A DNA stretch of 64,000 nt, taken from contig NZ_JALCQI010000001.1 in the NCBI RefSeq assembly GCF_022651205.1, forward strand, positions 62,001 through 126,000, written 5' to 3'. Below, in pieces: positions 1 through 9,764 of the stretch. The position numbers and the translations under genes are program-made. The stretch is from Limosilactobacillus sp. (GTDB taxonomy: Bacteria > Bacillota > Bacilli > Lactobacillales > Lactobacillaceae). Every line of letters starts with the position of its first letter. Positions within the stretch are counted from its first letter, which is position 1. Below the pieces are notes generated by a model that saw only the letters and a program-made list of their open reading frames with translations, ran no database searches and was not told the DNA's origin.

Positions 1-804
1 CAGAAAATGCAAAAGAAAGCTAAGCAAATGGGGATCACGGATGCCACAATTGTTAATCCCGTTGGCCTAAAAAATGGTGATCTAAAAGGGCTAAAGCAAA
101 AAGGAATCAAGAATAATGCCGAAAATGCCATGACCGCACGAGACGTTGCCTTAATGTCGCGTTACCTGGTTAAACATTATCCAAGCGTCCTAAAGGTTAC
201 CAGCCAACCAAAGGCTCAATTTATGATTGCTAAGGGAAAAACGAAAGATGTTGAGAACCTCAACAAGATGCTTCCCGGTGGTAAGTACACAGTGGATAAT
301 GTTCAAATTGACGGTCTAAAGACAGGAACTTCTGACGCAGCCGGTGCTTGTTTCGCAAGTACGGGAATTTATCAGGGGCACCGTTTAATTACTGTTGTTC
401 TTCACGCTAACGGTAAGGATAAAGATGCACGGTTTACCCAAACTCAACAGCTGTACCAATACTTTATTCAAAATGCTCACCAGCAAGTCCTCACGCTTAA
501 CAAAAAGCAGTCACAAAAGCGAGTTTCCAACGGTACTAAACGGATGCTAACAGTGGGTCCACACTCATTTACAGTTTGGCAAATGCAAAAGACCGCTCAG
601 TTCACAATTCAGCCTCGATACTATAAGCATTTAACTAACCGAAAAGCTCGGTTAAACGCCCCCGTTAAGAAGGGCGAACGTCTTGGCACCATTGCCGTTA
701 CCGGCTCCGATATCAGAACTGTCGACAATAAGCCCCTTTCCGTCCCTCTCCAAAGCACCGAAACCATCAACCGCGGTAATCTTTGGCAGAGGTTGTGGAA
801 TTAA
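1..804 (+). CDS. dacA: D-alanyl-D-alanine carboxypeptidase (PBP5/DacA family), 5'-truncated by the window edge
   Basis: ORF contains the LKTGTSDAAGACF KTG-type motif and a C-terminal PBP5-like domain; 5' end missing. Confidence 0.88.
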   Translation, partial: QKMQKKAKQMGITDATIVNPVGLKNGDLKGLKQKGIKNNAENAMTARDVALMSRYLVKHYPSVLKVTSQPKAQFMIAKGKTKDVENLNKMLPGGKYTVDNVQIDGLKTGTSDAAGACFASTGIYQGHRLITVVLHANGKDKDARFTQTQQLYQYFIQNAHQQVLTLNKKQSQKRVSNGTKRMLTVGPHSFTVWQMQKTAQFTIQPRYYKHLTNRKARLNAPVKKGERLGTIAVTGSDIRTVDNKPLSVPLQSTETINRGNLWQRLWN

Positions 805-938
805 ATAGAGTGTGAAGCCGTTAAAACCTTCCGGTGGCTAACGATTTCTCCACCGAACGGCGTCTTGCCGTCGGAGGTGGAGGTCGTTAGCTTGAGGAAG
901 GTTAGGCTGAGCACCTTTCGACCTAGTTGCAGTAGAAA
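805..938 (+). repeat. Modular palindromic repeat R1, abutting the dacA stop codon
   Basis: Head ATAGAGTGTGAAGCC; nested arms AACCTTCC/GGAAGGTT, GCTAACGA/TCGTTAGC, ACGGC/GCCGT; tail TTTCGACCTAGTTGCAGTAGAA. Nearly identical to R2 at 10416. Confidence 0.9.
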
Positions 939-951
939 CATATAAGTAAAA

Positions 952-1006
952 ATATAGAGTCGTTTAACAAGACTGTATTGCCTTGATAAACGACTCTATA
1001 TTTTTT
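952..1006 (+). terminator. Rho-independent terminator
   Basis: ATATAGAGTCGTTTA...TAAACGACTCTATAT followed by a T tract. Confidence 0.85.
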
Positions 1007-1070
1007 ATCTACTATCTTAATTCATAAATATGCAGTAAAATGTAAGCGTAATCTATTTTGAGCTTAAGGG

Positions 1071-2108
1071 GTGGCATATATGTTTTTTATTGATACAAGT
1101 TGTAATGGTAAGCCAGTACATGATGCAATTGTTAATCAATCATTGGATAATTATTTAATTAACGATCTTAGACTTAAGGGCCACGGTCTGATCTGTTATA
1201 TAAATCAACCCTCAGTTATTATCGGTGTTAATCAGAATGCCTATGCTGAAATTGATTTGCCATACCTGAAGAAACATAAGATTCAATTAGTTCGTCGTTC
1301 GAGTGGTGGCGGTGCCGTTTACCATGATTATGGTAACTTGGTTTTTGAAAACATCATTATTGGTGATGATGGACATTTCGGAGACTTTCACCGGATTGGC
1401 GATCCAATTGTAGATGCTTTGCACGACTTAGGAATTAAATCAGCTGAAGTTCGTGGACGAAATGATATGGCAATTAACGGTAAGAAGTTTTCGGGGATGG
1501 CAATTGTCAAGGCTGATGATGCATACGCTGCCGGTGGAACCATAATGTTTGATTTGAACATGGAAGCAGCTAATGAAGTATTGACTCCCGAAAAGGATAA
1601 GCTATCTTCTAAGGGAGTTAAGTCCGTTGATGCTCGAGTTACTAATATTAAGCCGTACCTTCCAGAAAAATACCAAGATTGGACAACCGAGGATTTTAAG
1701 AACTATCTTCTCTGTCACATGTTTGGTGTTGATTCAATGGATGATGTTGAGACCTACCATTTAACTGAGCACGACTGGACTATCATTGATCAACGATTAG
1801 ATTCTAAATACCGGACTGATGAATGGAATTATGGTAAGAACCCCGGCTTTAAGCACTATGTTTCTAAACACTATCCGGTTGGTACGATTGCATTTAATTT
1901 TAATGTAAGAGACGACCAAATTACTGAAGCAAAAATTTATGGTGATTTCTTTACTGCAGGTGATCCACATAAAGTTGAACAAGCTTTAGTTGGCGTAAAA
2001 ATGAATGCAACAGAAATTGAAAGAGCACTATCAAAAGCAGATTTGGATGTTAATTTAGGTCATGCTGATCCGAGTGAGTTGGCTCAATTAATCTTATCTG
2101 CTGACTAA
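1071..2108 (+). CDS. lplA: Lipoate-protein ligase A
   Basis: RRSSGGGAVYHDYGNL and GKKFSGMA motifs typical of LplA. Confidence 0.93.
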   Translation: MAYMFFIDTSCNGKPVHDAIVNQSLDNYLINDLRLKGHGLICYINQPSVIIGVNQNAYAEIDLPYLKKHKIQLVRRSSGGGAVYHDYGNLVFENIIIGDDGHFGDFHRIGDPIVDALHDLGIKSAEVRGRNDMAINGKKFSGMAIVKADDAYAAGGTIMFDLNMEAANEVLTPEKDKLSSKGVKSVDARVTNIKPYLPEKYQDWTTEDFKNYLLCHMFGVDSMDDVETYHLTEHDWTIIDQRLDSKYRTDEWNYGKNPGFKHYVSKHYPVGTIAFNFNVRDDQITEAKIYGDFFTAGDPHKVEQALVGVKMNATEIERALSKADLDVNLGHADPSELAQLILSAD

Positions 2109-2121
2109 AGGAGGAATTGCT

Positions 2122-2469
2122 ATGTGGGAACGATTGGTTAAGTGGTTTAAGAAATTATTAGGTAACGCACCAGAGATTCATCGTGAAGAAAATGGATTAT
2201 GGTGGCAGAAAGAACAAAGTACGGTAAAAATTGGGCTTGATTCTAAAATTATTAAAGAATTAGGAAGTATTACCTTCTTTGATACTCCACAAATTGGTGA
2301 ACAAGTTCAGAAGGGGGATCAGCTGATTGATATTGAAGGTGGTAAAGCCGTTGAAACATTTAAATCGCCATTTGGTGGTAAGATTGTTGATGTTCGATCA
2401 GAATTTGAAGATAATCCTTCACTACTAAGCGGTAAAACGGATCCAGCCTTAGTAACGGTTGAAATCTAA
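2122..2469 (+). CDS. GcvH-like stand-alone lipoyl-carrier protein
   Basis: IEGGKAVETFKSPFGGKIVDV resembles the GcvH lipoyl-lysine region; directly downstream of lplA with RBS AAAGGAGG. Confidence 0.82.
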   Translation: MWERLVKWFKKLLGNAPEIHREENGLWWQKEQSTVKIGLDSKIIKELGSITFFDTPQIGEQVQKGDQLIDIEGGKAVETFKSPFGGKIVDVRSEFEDNPSLLSGKTDPALVTVEI

Positions 2470-2495
2470 AAATATTCATCTAAATAAAGATCACC

Positions 2496-2539
2496 AAAGC
2501 CAGCCAACGAATCTATTTCCGATCCGTTGACTGGCTTTT
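2496..2539. terminator. Bidirectional terminator between convergent genes
   Basis: AAAGCCAGCCAACG...CGTTGACTGGCTTTT. Confidence 0.8.
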
Positions 2540-2563
2540 AATTAACCAACTAAATGTAACTAG

Positions 2564-3202
2564 TTATGCTTTCAACACCCGACGCCAGCGATGGGTGCAA
2601 GCCCGCTCAATCAGCCACAGAATACCAGCACAGCCAAGTGTTAAGACCATTGTTAAGATTGTTCCCCATAAAATTGGCACAACTTGCTGACCCTGTAGTC
2701 CTTCAAAAAGTAACTGGCCTAAACCACCAGCGTTAATTGTTGCCACAATCGTTGCCATTGCCATGGTTGAAGCAAGGGCAACTTGGAGTCCACTAAAAAT
2801 TGCTGGTAGGGCTAACGGAAATTGAACTTTCCAGAAAGTTTGCCGACTAGTCATCCCCATTCCCGAAGCAACCTCAACTAGTTGGGGATCAACGCCTTGA
2901 ATCCCGGTGATAAAAGAACGGAGTAAGACATATTCTGCATAAAGGGTCAAGACAATGATTGCAGTTCTCATCCCTAAGCCCGATAGTGGTAATAGCAAGG
3001 CAAAAAAAGCAAAACTGGGAATTGAATATAAGAGGGAAAAGAAATAAGTCAGACCGCTTAACCAGCGTTCGTGATGCAAGCACAGTAAGATTACAATTAC
3101 CGCAATTATTAACGCCGCACCAAGAGCTGACAAAACAATTGTTAAGTGTTGCTGCATATCTTCAAGCATGGTTGGCCAATTAGCATTCCAATAATCACTC
3201 AT
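2564..3202 (-). CDS. opuCD: Glycine betaine/carnitine/choline ABC transporter permease (OpuCD-like)
   Basis: BPD transporter permease with EVASGMGMTSRQTFWKVQFPLALP; start set at MSDYWNANW (in-operon ATG) rather than the longest ORF. Confidence 0.85.
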   Translation of the reverse strand: MSDYWNANWPTMLEDMQQHLTIVLSALGAALIIAVIVILLCLHHERWLSGLTYFFSLLYSIPSFAFFALLLPLSGLGMRTAIIVLTLYAEYVLLRSFITGIQGVDPQLVEVASGMGMTSRQTFWKVQFPLALPAIFSGLQVALASTMAMATIVATINAGGLGQLLFEGLQGQQVVPILWGTILTMVLTLGCAGILWLIERACTHRWRRVLKA

Positions 3203-3965
3203 CTTGTTCCCTCCATAGCTCTTGGTTTTGTCGGACCGTGCCAAGGAGCTTCTTAACAAAGGGCGTTGCCGGATGGCGAACAATTTCTGCTGGGCTAGCA
3301 AACTGTTCAATCCGTCCCTGGTGCATTACCATTACCCGTTGGCCGAGGAACAAGGCTTCATTAATGTCATGAGTAACAAACATGAAAGTTTTATCGGTTA
3401 GTGATTCATGAATTTGTTTGATTTCACCTTGTAATTCTTCCCGGGTCAAGGCATCGAGGGCGCCAAAAGGTTCATCGAATAGGACGTAGGACGGGTTAGT
3501 TGCTAAGGCGCGGGCAACGCCGACCCGTTGCTGCTGCCCACCTGACAATTGCGTCGGATAGCGGTTAGCATATTCATTCGGGTCTAACTGCACTAGCTTC
3601 AGTAACTCTTCGACCCGCGCATTGATTCTGGCTTGATCCCATTGTAATAACTTCGGAACAACCGCAATGTTTTGAGCAATTGTCATATGGGGAAATAAGC
3701 CGATTTGCTGAACCACGTAGCCCATATGACGCCGTAACTTAACTAAATCCAGCTGGTTAATGTTCTTTCCATCAATCAGGATTTCACCAGCACTTGGCTG
3801 CCATAAACCGTTAATCATCTTAAGGGTCGTCGTTTTCCCTGAACCAGATGTTCCGAGGATCGTCACGAATTCGCCCCGCTTAATTTGGAAGCTTAAATCT
3901 GGAAGTACCAGATTGTCGCCAAAACGTTTTTGAACGTGCTTAAATTGAATAGTTGCTTCTGTCAT
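3195..3965 (-). CDS. opuCA: Glycine betaine/choline ABC transporter ATP-binding protein
   Basis: Walker A GTSGSGKTT, signature LSGGQQQR, Walker B YVLFDEPF; operon context. Confidence 0.87.
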   Translation of the reverse strand: MTEATIQFKHVQKRFGDNLVLPDLSFQIKRGEFVTILGTSGSGKTTTLKMINGLWQPSAGEILIDGKNINQLDLVKLRRHMGYVVQQIGLFPHMTIAQNIAVVPKLLQWDQARINARVEELLKLVQLDPNEYANRYPTQLSGGQQQRVGVARALATNPSYVLFDEPFGALDALTREELQGEIKQIHESLTDKTFMFVTHDINEALFLGQRVMVMHQGRIEQFASPAEIVRHPATPFVKKLLGTVRQNQELWREQDE

Positions 3966-4590
3966 ATGTCCGTACCTTTCTAATTAAAAAATCAAAGCCA
4001 AGCATTGCTAGTAAGGATAAAAAGGCAACGCTAAGGGCACCGATAACAACATAGGTCATATCGTACAAACCCAGTCCCGTAAAAATCAAAGTTCCTAACC
4101 CGCCAGCACCAATATAGGTTGCCAGCGTTGCACTAGCGATAATTTCAACAAGGGCCAGCTTAATCCCGTTCAAAATATACGGGAGGGCCAGCGGAATTTC
4201 GATCTGCCGCCGTAGCTGCTGTTGATCCATCCCTAACGCTGTCCCAACTTCTTGATAAAGAGGACTGACCTCATTAAAGCCTAAAATCGTATTGATTAAT
4301 AATGGCGGTAAGGCCAAGACAACTAAGGCAATTAACGCCGGCACAAAGCCGGTTCCAATAAACGGAATTAGCAGGAATAATAACGCCAAGCTGGGGATAA
4401 TCCGTAAAACCTGGGCAAAGGCGACACAAAAGCTCGCCACAAACTTGATTTGCGAACCAAGGTAGCCTAATGGTAAGGCAATCACCATTGAAATTGCTAG
4501 TGCTGCGATGGTCAAGCCGAGGTGTTGACCAACGTAATGCCAATATTGGCCACTATTTAATTGAAAATACTGAATTATCTGAGCTAACAA
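3940..4590 (-). CDS. opuCB: Glycine betaine/choline ABC transporter permease (OpuCB-like)
   Basis: BPD permease family, EVGTALGMDQQQLRRQIEIPLALP; operon context. Confidence 0.85.
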   Translation of the reverse strand: MLAQIIQYFQLNSGQYWHYVGQHLGLTIAALAISMVIALPLGYLGSQIKFVASFCVAFAQVLRIIPSLALLFLLIPFIGTGFVPALIALVVLALPPLLINTILGFNEVSPLYQEVGTALGMDQQQLRRQIEIPLALPYILNGIKLALVEIIASATLATYIGAGGLGTLIFTGLGLYDMTYVVIGALSVAFLSLLAMLGFDFLIRKVRTYDRSNYSI

Positions 4591-4599
4591 GTTATCACT

Positions 4600-4632
4600 C
4601 CTTACGAAAAAAGGTGATGAACGTATCCCATC
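4600..4632 (-). terminator. Intra-operonic hairpin with T tract between the opuCC and opuCB genes
   Basis: Minus strand: AGGGTGATGGGATACGTTCATCACCTTTTTT. Confidence 0.7.
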
Positions 4633-4645
4633 ACCCTGTTAAAAC

Positions 4646-5545
4646 TTATTTCATATTATCATTATACCAATTCTTAGCGACCGTCTTGTAATTTTGACCA
4701 TCGACATTTACCTTTTTGTTTAAGGCAGTTAACTGACTAGTTGTCAGCTTGGCATCAACCTTATTCAAGGCCTTCTCCATCTTTGGGTGACTCTTAGCAA
4801 CTTTTTGGTTGACTACCGGTACTAAGTTATATGGTGGCCAAATATTCTTGTTATCCTTAATCAGGGTAAATTTACTGGTTGCTAATTGACCATCAGTAGT
4901 TGAAACAGGAGCCGCTTGGGCCTTGCCCTCTTCCATAATCTTATATAGTAAGTTAACATCATAGTCCTTGATCGACTTAAAGCTAAATTTACCATAGACC
5001 TTATTCATTTCCGGTAAGGCATCAGCCCGTTTTTCAAATTCGCCCTGGGAGGCAAAGTTAATCTTTGGGGCCTGCTTTTGTAACTGGCTAAGGTTAGTAA
5101 TATGGTACTTTTTAGCAACTTTGGTCGGCATTGCAACCCCCTGCCGGTTATCTCCTGGTGCATACTTAAAGGTCGTTAAACCATCTTTTTTAATTCCTTG
5201 ACGGGCCATTTTTGCCATTTGAGAAGCGCTCTTACCAGTACCTTTCTTTTTTAGGTAAGCTTCAACAATTGTCCCAGTATATTCAGGATACACATCAACT
5301 TGGCCCTTTTGGGTGGCCTTGAAAATAACATTATTGGCAATATTAGGTTTACGGGTCACCTTATAGCCAGCATGCTCCAAGGCTAGGGTATAAATCTCAC
5401 TAACGGTTTTACTTTCCGAAACGTTTTTCGAGCCAACGATAATCGGTTTATTACTAGCTGCACTCGCCATTGTTGGCATTAGGATTCCTAATAATAAGGT
5501 AATTGCCCCTAGGAAGGGGAGAATAATTGATTTTTTATTTCTCAT
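4646..5545 (-). CDS. opuCC: Glycine betaine/choline ABC transporter substrate-binding protein
   Basis: Signal peptide then KPIIVGSKNVSESKTVSEIYTLALEHAGYKV (OpuAC family); AGGAG RBS before MRNKKS. Confidence 0.87.
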   Translation of the reverse strand: MRNKKSIILPFLGAITLLLGILMPTMASAASNKPIIVGSKNVSESKTVSEIYTLALEHAGYKVTRKPNIANNVIFKATQKGQVDVYPEYTGTIVEAYLKKKGTGKSASQMAKMARQGIKKDGLTTFKYAPGDNRQGVAMPTKVAKKYHITNLSQLQKQAPKINFASQGEFEKRADALPEMNKVYGKFSFKSIKDYDVNLLYKIMEEGKAQAAPVSTTDGQLATSKFTLIKDNKNIWPPYNLVPVVNQKVAKSHPKMEKALNKVDAKLTTSQLTALNKKVNVDGQNYKTVAKNWYNDNMK

Positions 5546-5678
5546 TTCTAACTCCTTTTGTAACTTCATTAGTTTCAATTAATGGTTTTAAATTACTACT
5601 TAATAATTAATGTGTCAAATGTTAAAGTTGACTATTTGTAACTTTAACTGTTACAATAGCTATCAAAGGAATGATAAT

Positions 5679-6137
5679 ATGAAAATTTCAACACGTTTTA
5701 GTGATAGTATCCATATCCTCGCTTTCATTGATATTTACCAGGGAATTATTCCCCTAACAAGCAATAACATCGCCAGTAGTATTGAGACTTCGCCGGTGGT
5801 TGTCCGCCGGTTGATGAGTACCCTTAATAAGGCCGGATTAATTAATACTACTCACGGAACGGCTGACCCAGAATTAGCCAAGGCAACGAAGGACATTTCA
5901 TTATATGATGTTTTTCTGGCGATTGAAGGGGATGCCCCGTTGTTTGCAATTGACGAGCGGACAAACCCGCAATGTATCGTTGGCGGCAATATTCAGGAAA
6001 CCTTAAATGAATACTACCACCAGGCTGAAACCGCTGCTAAGGCTAAATTAGCGGCAACCTCACTGCAAGATATTATTGATACCATCCGCGTAAAACAAGC
6101 GCGGAAAGAAGCATTACAAAGAAAGAAGCAATCATAA
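5679..6137 (+). CDS. Rrf2 family transcriptional regulator
   Basis: MKISTRFSDSIHILAFIDIY...NIASSIETSPVVVRRLMSTLNKAGLI winged-helix; start set at MKIST. Confidence 0.85.
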   Translation: MKISTRFSDSIHILAFIDIYQGIIPLTSNNIASSIETSPVVVRRLMSTLNKAGLINTTHGTADPELAKATKDISLYDVFLAIEGDAPLFAIDERTNPQCIVGGNIQETLNEYYHQAETAAKAKLAATSLQDIIDTIRVKQARKEALQRKKQS

Positions 6138-6991
6138 TGAAATACATCATCACTGGTGCGACCGGTCACCTCGGTCAACACGTTGTTCAACAACTAAGTA
6201 AATTAACTGCTCCCCAGAATATCCGGGTAGGTATTCATAATCCTGCTAAAGCAAAGAAGTTTGCTGATGCTGGATATGAGACTGCCGCAGTTGACTATAA
6301 CGATGTTGATTCAATGGTTAAAGCATTTCAAGGAACTGACGTTGTAATCTATATTCCTAGCATTACCTACCAAGTTAAGGATCGAATCGATGAATTTGAA
6401 AATTCCTTAACTGCGATTCAGCGAGCTGGTGTACAAAATATTGTTGATGTCAGTTTTATTGCGGATCAACCAAATAATCCCTTTCAAATGGCTGGCTATT
6501 ATGCCTATCTTCCTGCACGGCTAGCTAGTTCTGGCTTGAATTATGCGGTGGTTAAGAACTCACTGTATGCTGATCCACTCGTTCCTTACCTTCCAGAATT
6601 AATTGAACGGCACAACGTCATTTACCCGGTAGGCGATCAGGCAATGAGCTTTATTTCGCGTCAAGATAGTGCTGAAGCAATCGCTAACGTGGCTGTTAAA
6701 CCATACCTGCGAGACAAGGAGCAAAATTACCTGTTGACGATGTCGCAAAATTACTCGATGGCAGAACTTAGCCACATCATGACCAAGGTGACTGGTAAAC
6801 AAATCGGCTACGCTCCAGTTAGCGTTGCCCGCTTTGCCGAAATCTATCAGGATGAAGGTGACGGCAGTGAATTAGCATCAATGTATCAGGCAGCCGCCAT
6901 GGGACTCATGGATAGCGTCACTAATGACTTCGCCCATATTACTGGACATCAGCCCCAAGATATGGAGAAATTCCTTACTGAAAACTATTAG
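6137..6991 (+). CDS. NmrA-like NAD(P)-binding oxidoreductase
   Basis: MKYIITGATGHLGQHVVQQL Rossmann motif, NmrA/QOR2-like length. Confidence 0.85.
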   Translation: MKYIITGATGHLGQHVVQQLSKLTAPQNIRVGIHNPAKAKKFADAGYETAAVDYNDVDSMVKAFQGTDVVIYIPSITYQVKDRIDEFENSLTAIQRAGVQNIVDVSFIADQPNNPFQMAGYYAYLPARLASSGLNYAVVKNSLYADPLVPYLPELIERHNVIYPVGDQAMSFISRQDSAEAIANVAVKPYLRDKEQNYLLTMSQNYSMAELSHIMTKVTGKQIGYAPVSVARFAEIYQDEGDGSELASMYQAAAMGLMDSVTNDFAHITGHQPQDMEKFLTENY

Positions 6992-7011
6992 TAACAGTCA
7001 AAATCTAAATT

Positions 7012-7051
7012 AAAAAGCTGAACTGCAATCGAACTGCAGTCCAGCTTTTTT
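7012..7051. terminator. Bidirectional terminator
   Basis: AAAAAGCTGAACTGCA...TGCAGTCCAGCTTTTTT between convergent genes. Confidence 0.8.
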
Positions 7052-7076
7052 GATCCTGTAACATATTAACCAGTCA

Positions 7077-9209
7077 TTACTTATTGTTTCCATCCGGGTT
7101 AGTGATCTTAATCCGGTTAGAATCAGTAGAAGAGTGGTTTTGTTCAGGAGCATCGGTTGTGTAATCGTCAACGGTAGAACGGTTACCATTCTTAGAGAAG
7201 ATACTGGTTGATTTATTTCCCAATTTCTTCTCAATTCGTTTCTCCCGCTTAAGACCGTTAGAGTAGTTATAGTTTGCCGGGTTAACGGCTTTAAAGCCCT
7301 TTGGGTGGTAGAAGCGAAGGAGGTTCTTTTCGTTTAGAGAATCGGAAAGAGATAGTTCGGTATTAACAAATTCGCGATCCTTTTTCAGCCGTTTCTTTTG
7401 CTTTTCCGTTAATTTCGCGATTTTACCAGTCTTATTATCATAAATTGTCCCGCCAATGTTAGAGAAACGCGGTGTAACAAAATCACGATTTCGGAAGGCG
7501 ACTACTTGGTTATGGTGACTTGAGAAAAGATCGGTACCAAATTGAATATACCGCTTTGTACTAATTCCAAGAAGGTGAAGGAGAGTCGGCAGGACGTCAA
7601 CTTCACCGCCATATTGGTGGTAAATTCCACCATGACTACCGGAACCAGGAATGACAAACATTAATGGAACCCGTTGTAACTGACTATTATCAAAGTCCGT
7701 CCAGTCATCAGGATTCCTGTCGAGGGCGGTTGCCAGTGCCTTGTTTTCTGAGTTGGAAATTCCGTAATGGTCACCATAGATCATTACTACAGAGTCCTTA
7801 TCAAGCCCGGTCTTTTGCAAGTAGGCAAAAAACTCAGCTAGTGATTGGTCCAGATAGTGTGCCGTGACAAAGTAATTATCGACCGTTGTGTTTCCAGTAT
7901 TAGTTGTCTGGAAGTTTGGATCCTTATCTTCATCATCCAAACTGTACGGGAAGTGGTTAGTAACGGTGATGAACTTAGTGTAGAACGGTTGTTGGAGATT
8001 CTGCAGGTAGTTAACTGAGTTCTTGAAGAGGAGCTTATCCTTCAATCCGTAACCAGTGGCCTTATCACCAGAGGTATCGTAGTAACTAGCATCGAAGAAG
8101 TATTGGTAACCAAGGTTCTTATAGACGTTATTCCGGTTCCAGAAACTAGCAACGTTACCGTGGAAGACGGCACTAGTGTAGCCAGCTCGTTGGTTAAGGA
8201 TTGCCGGTGCACCTTGGAAAGTATTATCACTTCCTAGAGTAGCAAAGAGCGAACCCTGTGGAAGACCAAATGTACTCGTTTCAAGCATGTTTTCGGCATC
8301 ACTGGTCTTTCCTTGACCGACTTGGTGGAAGAAGTTATCGAACGCGTAGGTATCCTTACCGTGATACAAGGAATTAAGGAAAGGAGTAACCTCCTGACCG
8401 TTAACTTTTTTATCAATTAGGAATTGTTGGAAACTTTCCAAGTGGATAACAATAACGTTGCGTCCCTTAGCGATTCCAAACATCTTTGGATTTGGGGATG
8501 CGTAGTGCTTATCAGTAAATTTTTTGACTTTAAGCAGCTCAGATTTAGTAGCACTTTGGCGCATCTTACTAATATGCTGTGACTTCACAACATCATATCC
8601 AGTAAAAGCATCAATTCCTAAGTACTTAACAATGTATGTCCGATCGAAAGTTCGCGTAAGTAATTGTGGGCGACTCATTTCGGCGAATGAAAGGTTAATA
8701 CCAAAGAGAGTCAGTGACATTGAAGTGAAGGCAAATGCTAATTTACTGCTAATGGCTCGGGGATCGAAGTGAATTTTCCGCATCAGCATTAAAATAATGA
8801 TGATGACAATATCAAGCCAGTAGAAGAGATCGTGAACATTAGTTAGGGCTAAAGAACTACCGCTTAGTCCCTGGTTGACTTTTGAATAACCAGTCATTGT
8901 GGCGATCGTCATAAAGTCAGTAAATTCACGGTAGTAGATCACATTGAGATACAGTAAAAGTGTATTTGCGATGTCTAGTCCCATTAGAACCGGGTAGAAG
9001 AATCGGGCACGTTTGAAATAAAAAGCAATGCTGTAAATCAATGCGGTTACTGGTAGTGGATTAATAAGCAGAATCAGGTACTGAAAGATCCCTTCTGCCC
9101 CTAATTTGAAATCAGTAAAGTAAGCAAATAATGTCTTTAACCAAAAAAGGACTACTAAGAGGGTGAAGAACCCAATCCTAGTGTCCACAAATTTGCTTAG
9201 TTTTTTCAT
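7077..9209 (-). CDS. ltaS: LTA synthase family sulfatase-domain membrane protein
   Basis: N-terminal membrane segments plus NVIVIHLESFQQF, FFHQVGQGKTSDAEN and MIYGDHYG LtaS motifs. Confidence 0.9.
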   Translation of the reverse strand: MKKLSKFVDTRIGFFTLLVVLFWLKTLFAYFTDFKLGAEGIFQYLILLINPLPVTALIYSIAFYFKRARFFYPVLMGLDIANTLLLYLNVIYYREFTDFMTIATMTGYSKVNQGLSGSSLALTNVHDLFYWLDIVIIIILMLMRKIHFDPRAISSKLAFAFTSMSLTLFGINLSFAEMSRPQLLTRTFDRTYIVKYLGIDAFTGYDVVKSQHISKMRQSATKSELLKVKKFTDKHYASPNPKMFGIAKGRNVIVIHLESFQQFLIDKKVNGQEVTPFLNSLYHGKDTYAFDNFFHQVGQGKTSDAENMLETSTFGLPQGSLFATLGSDNTFQGAPAILNQRAGYTSAVFHGNVASFWNRNNVYKNLGYQYFFDASYYDTSGDKATGYGLKDKLLFKNSVNYLQNLQQPFYTKFITVTNHFPYSLDDEDKDPNFQTTNTGNTTVDNYFVTAHYLDQSLAEFFAYLQKTGLDKDSVVMIYGDHYGISNSENKALATALDRNPDDWTDFDNSQLQRVPLMFVIPGSGSHGGIYHQYGGEVDVLPTLLHLLGISTKRYIQFGTDLFSSHHNQVVAFRNRDFVTPRFSNIGGTIYDNKTGKIAKLTEKQKKRLKKDREFVNTELSLSDSLNEKNLLRFYHPKGFKAVNPANYNYSNGLKREKRIEKKLGNKSTSIFSKNGNRSTVDDYTTDAPEQNHSSTDSNRIKITNPDGNNK

Positions 9210-9333
9210 TAGGAATGTTCCTCGCAATCGAGATTTAATAGTTAATCAATGCTAGCAAAACTAGCAAATCAACAGCCATTCTATCATAGATTAGTTGAGA
9301 AACAGTCATATAAGGCTAGATTGTTGCCAAAAT

Positions 9334-9606
9334 TTAATGATTTGCTTTAACTGGAACTGGGGTTGGACCAGCTAACCAGTCATAGTTAAAGATTTTATGA
9401 AGCTTCTTGTTAACCGGAATCCAAATCCCGGCCCGGAGAATATCCTTTAATGAAGCAAGCCTAGTTCGGTCACGACGGTATTCCTTAGTTAACGGAACCG
9501 TCAATAGGTGGCCTTCTTCTGTAACCATAGTGACTTTCTTGCCACTGATGGCGATGATTTTAGCCGCGACAATATTTGGTTGAGAGTCAGTTTCCTTTAA
9601 TTTCAT
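9334..9606 (-). CDS. Small conserved hypothetical protein
   Basis: 90-aa ORF with upstream GGAAGG-type RBS; no recognised domain. Confidence 0.55.
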   Translation of the reverse strand: MKLKETDSQPNIVAAKIIAISGKKVTMVTEEGHLLTVPLTKEYRRDRTRLASLKDILRAGIWIPVNKKLHKIFNYDWLAGPTPVPVKANH

Positions 9607-9764
9607 TAATAATCCCTTCCTTCAACTTGCTTTAAAGGATAGCGTGAAATTATGAAGAAGATGTGAAAATCAACGTAAGCAAGATCAAAGAATTAGTCAT
9701 TCTTCTAAATCAATAATGAGAGCGCTATAATTAAGAAGGAAAACTGAAGAATGGAGGGTAAAAT

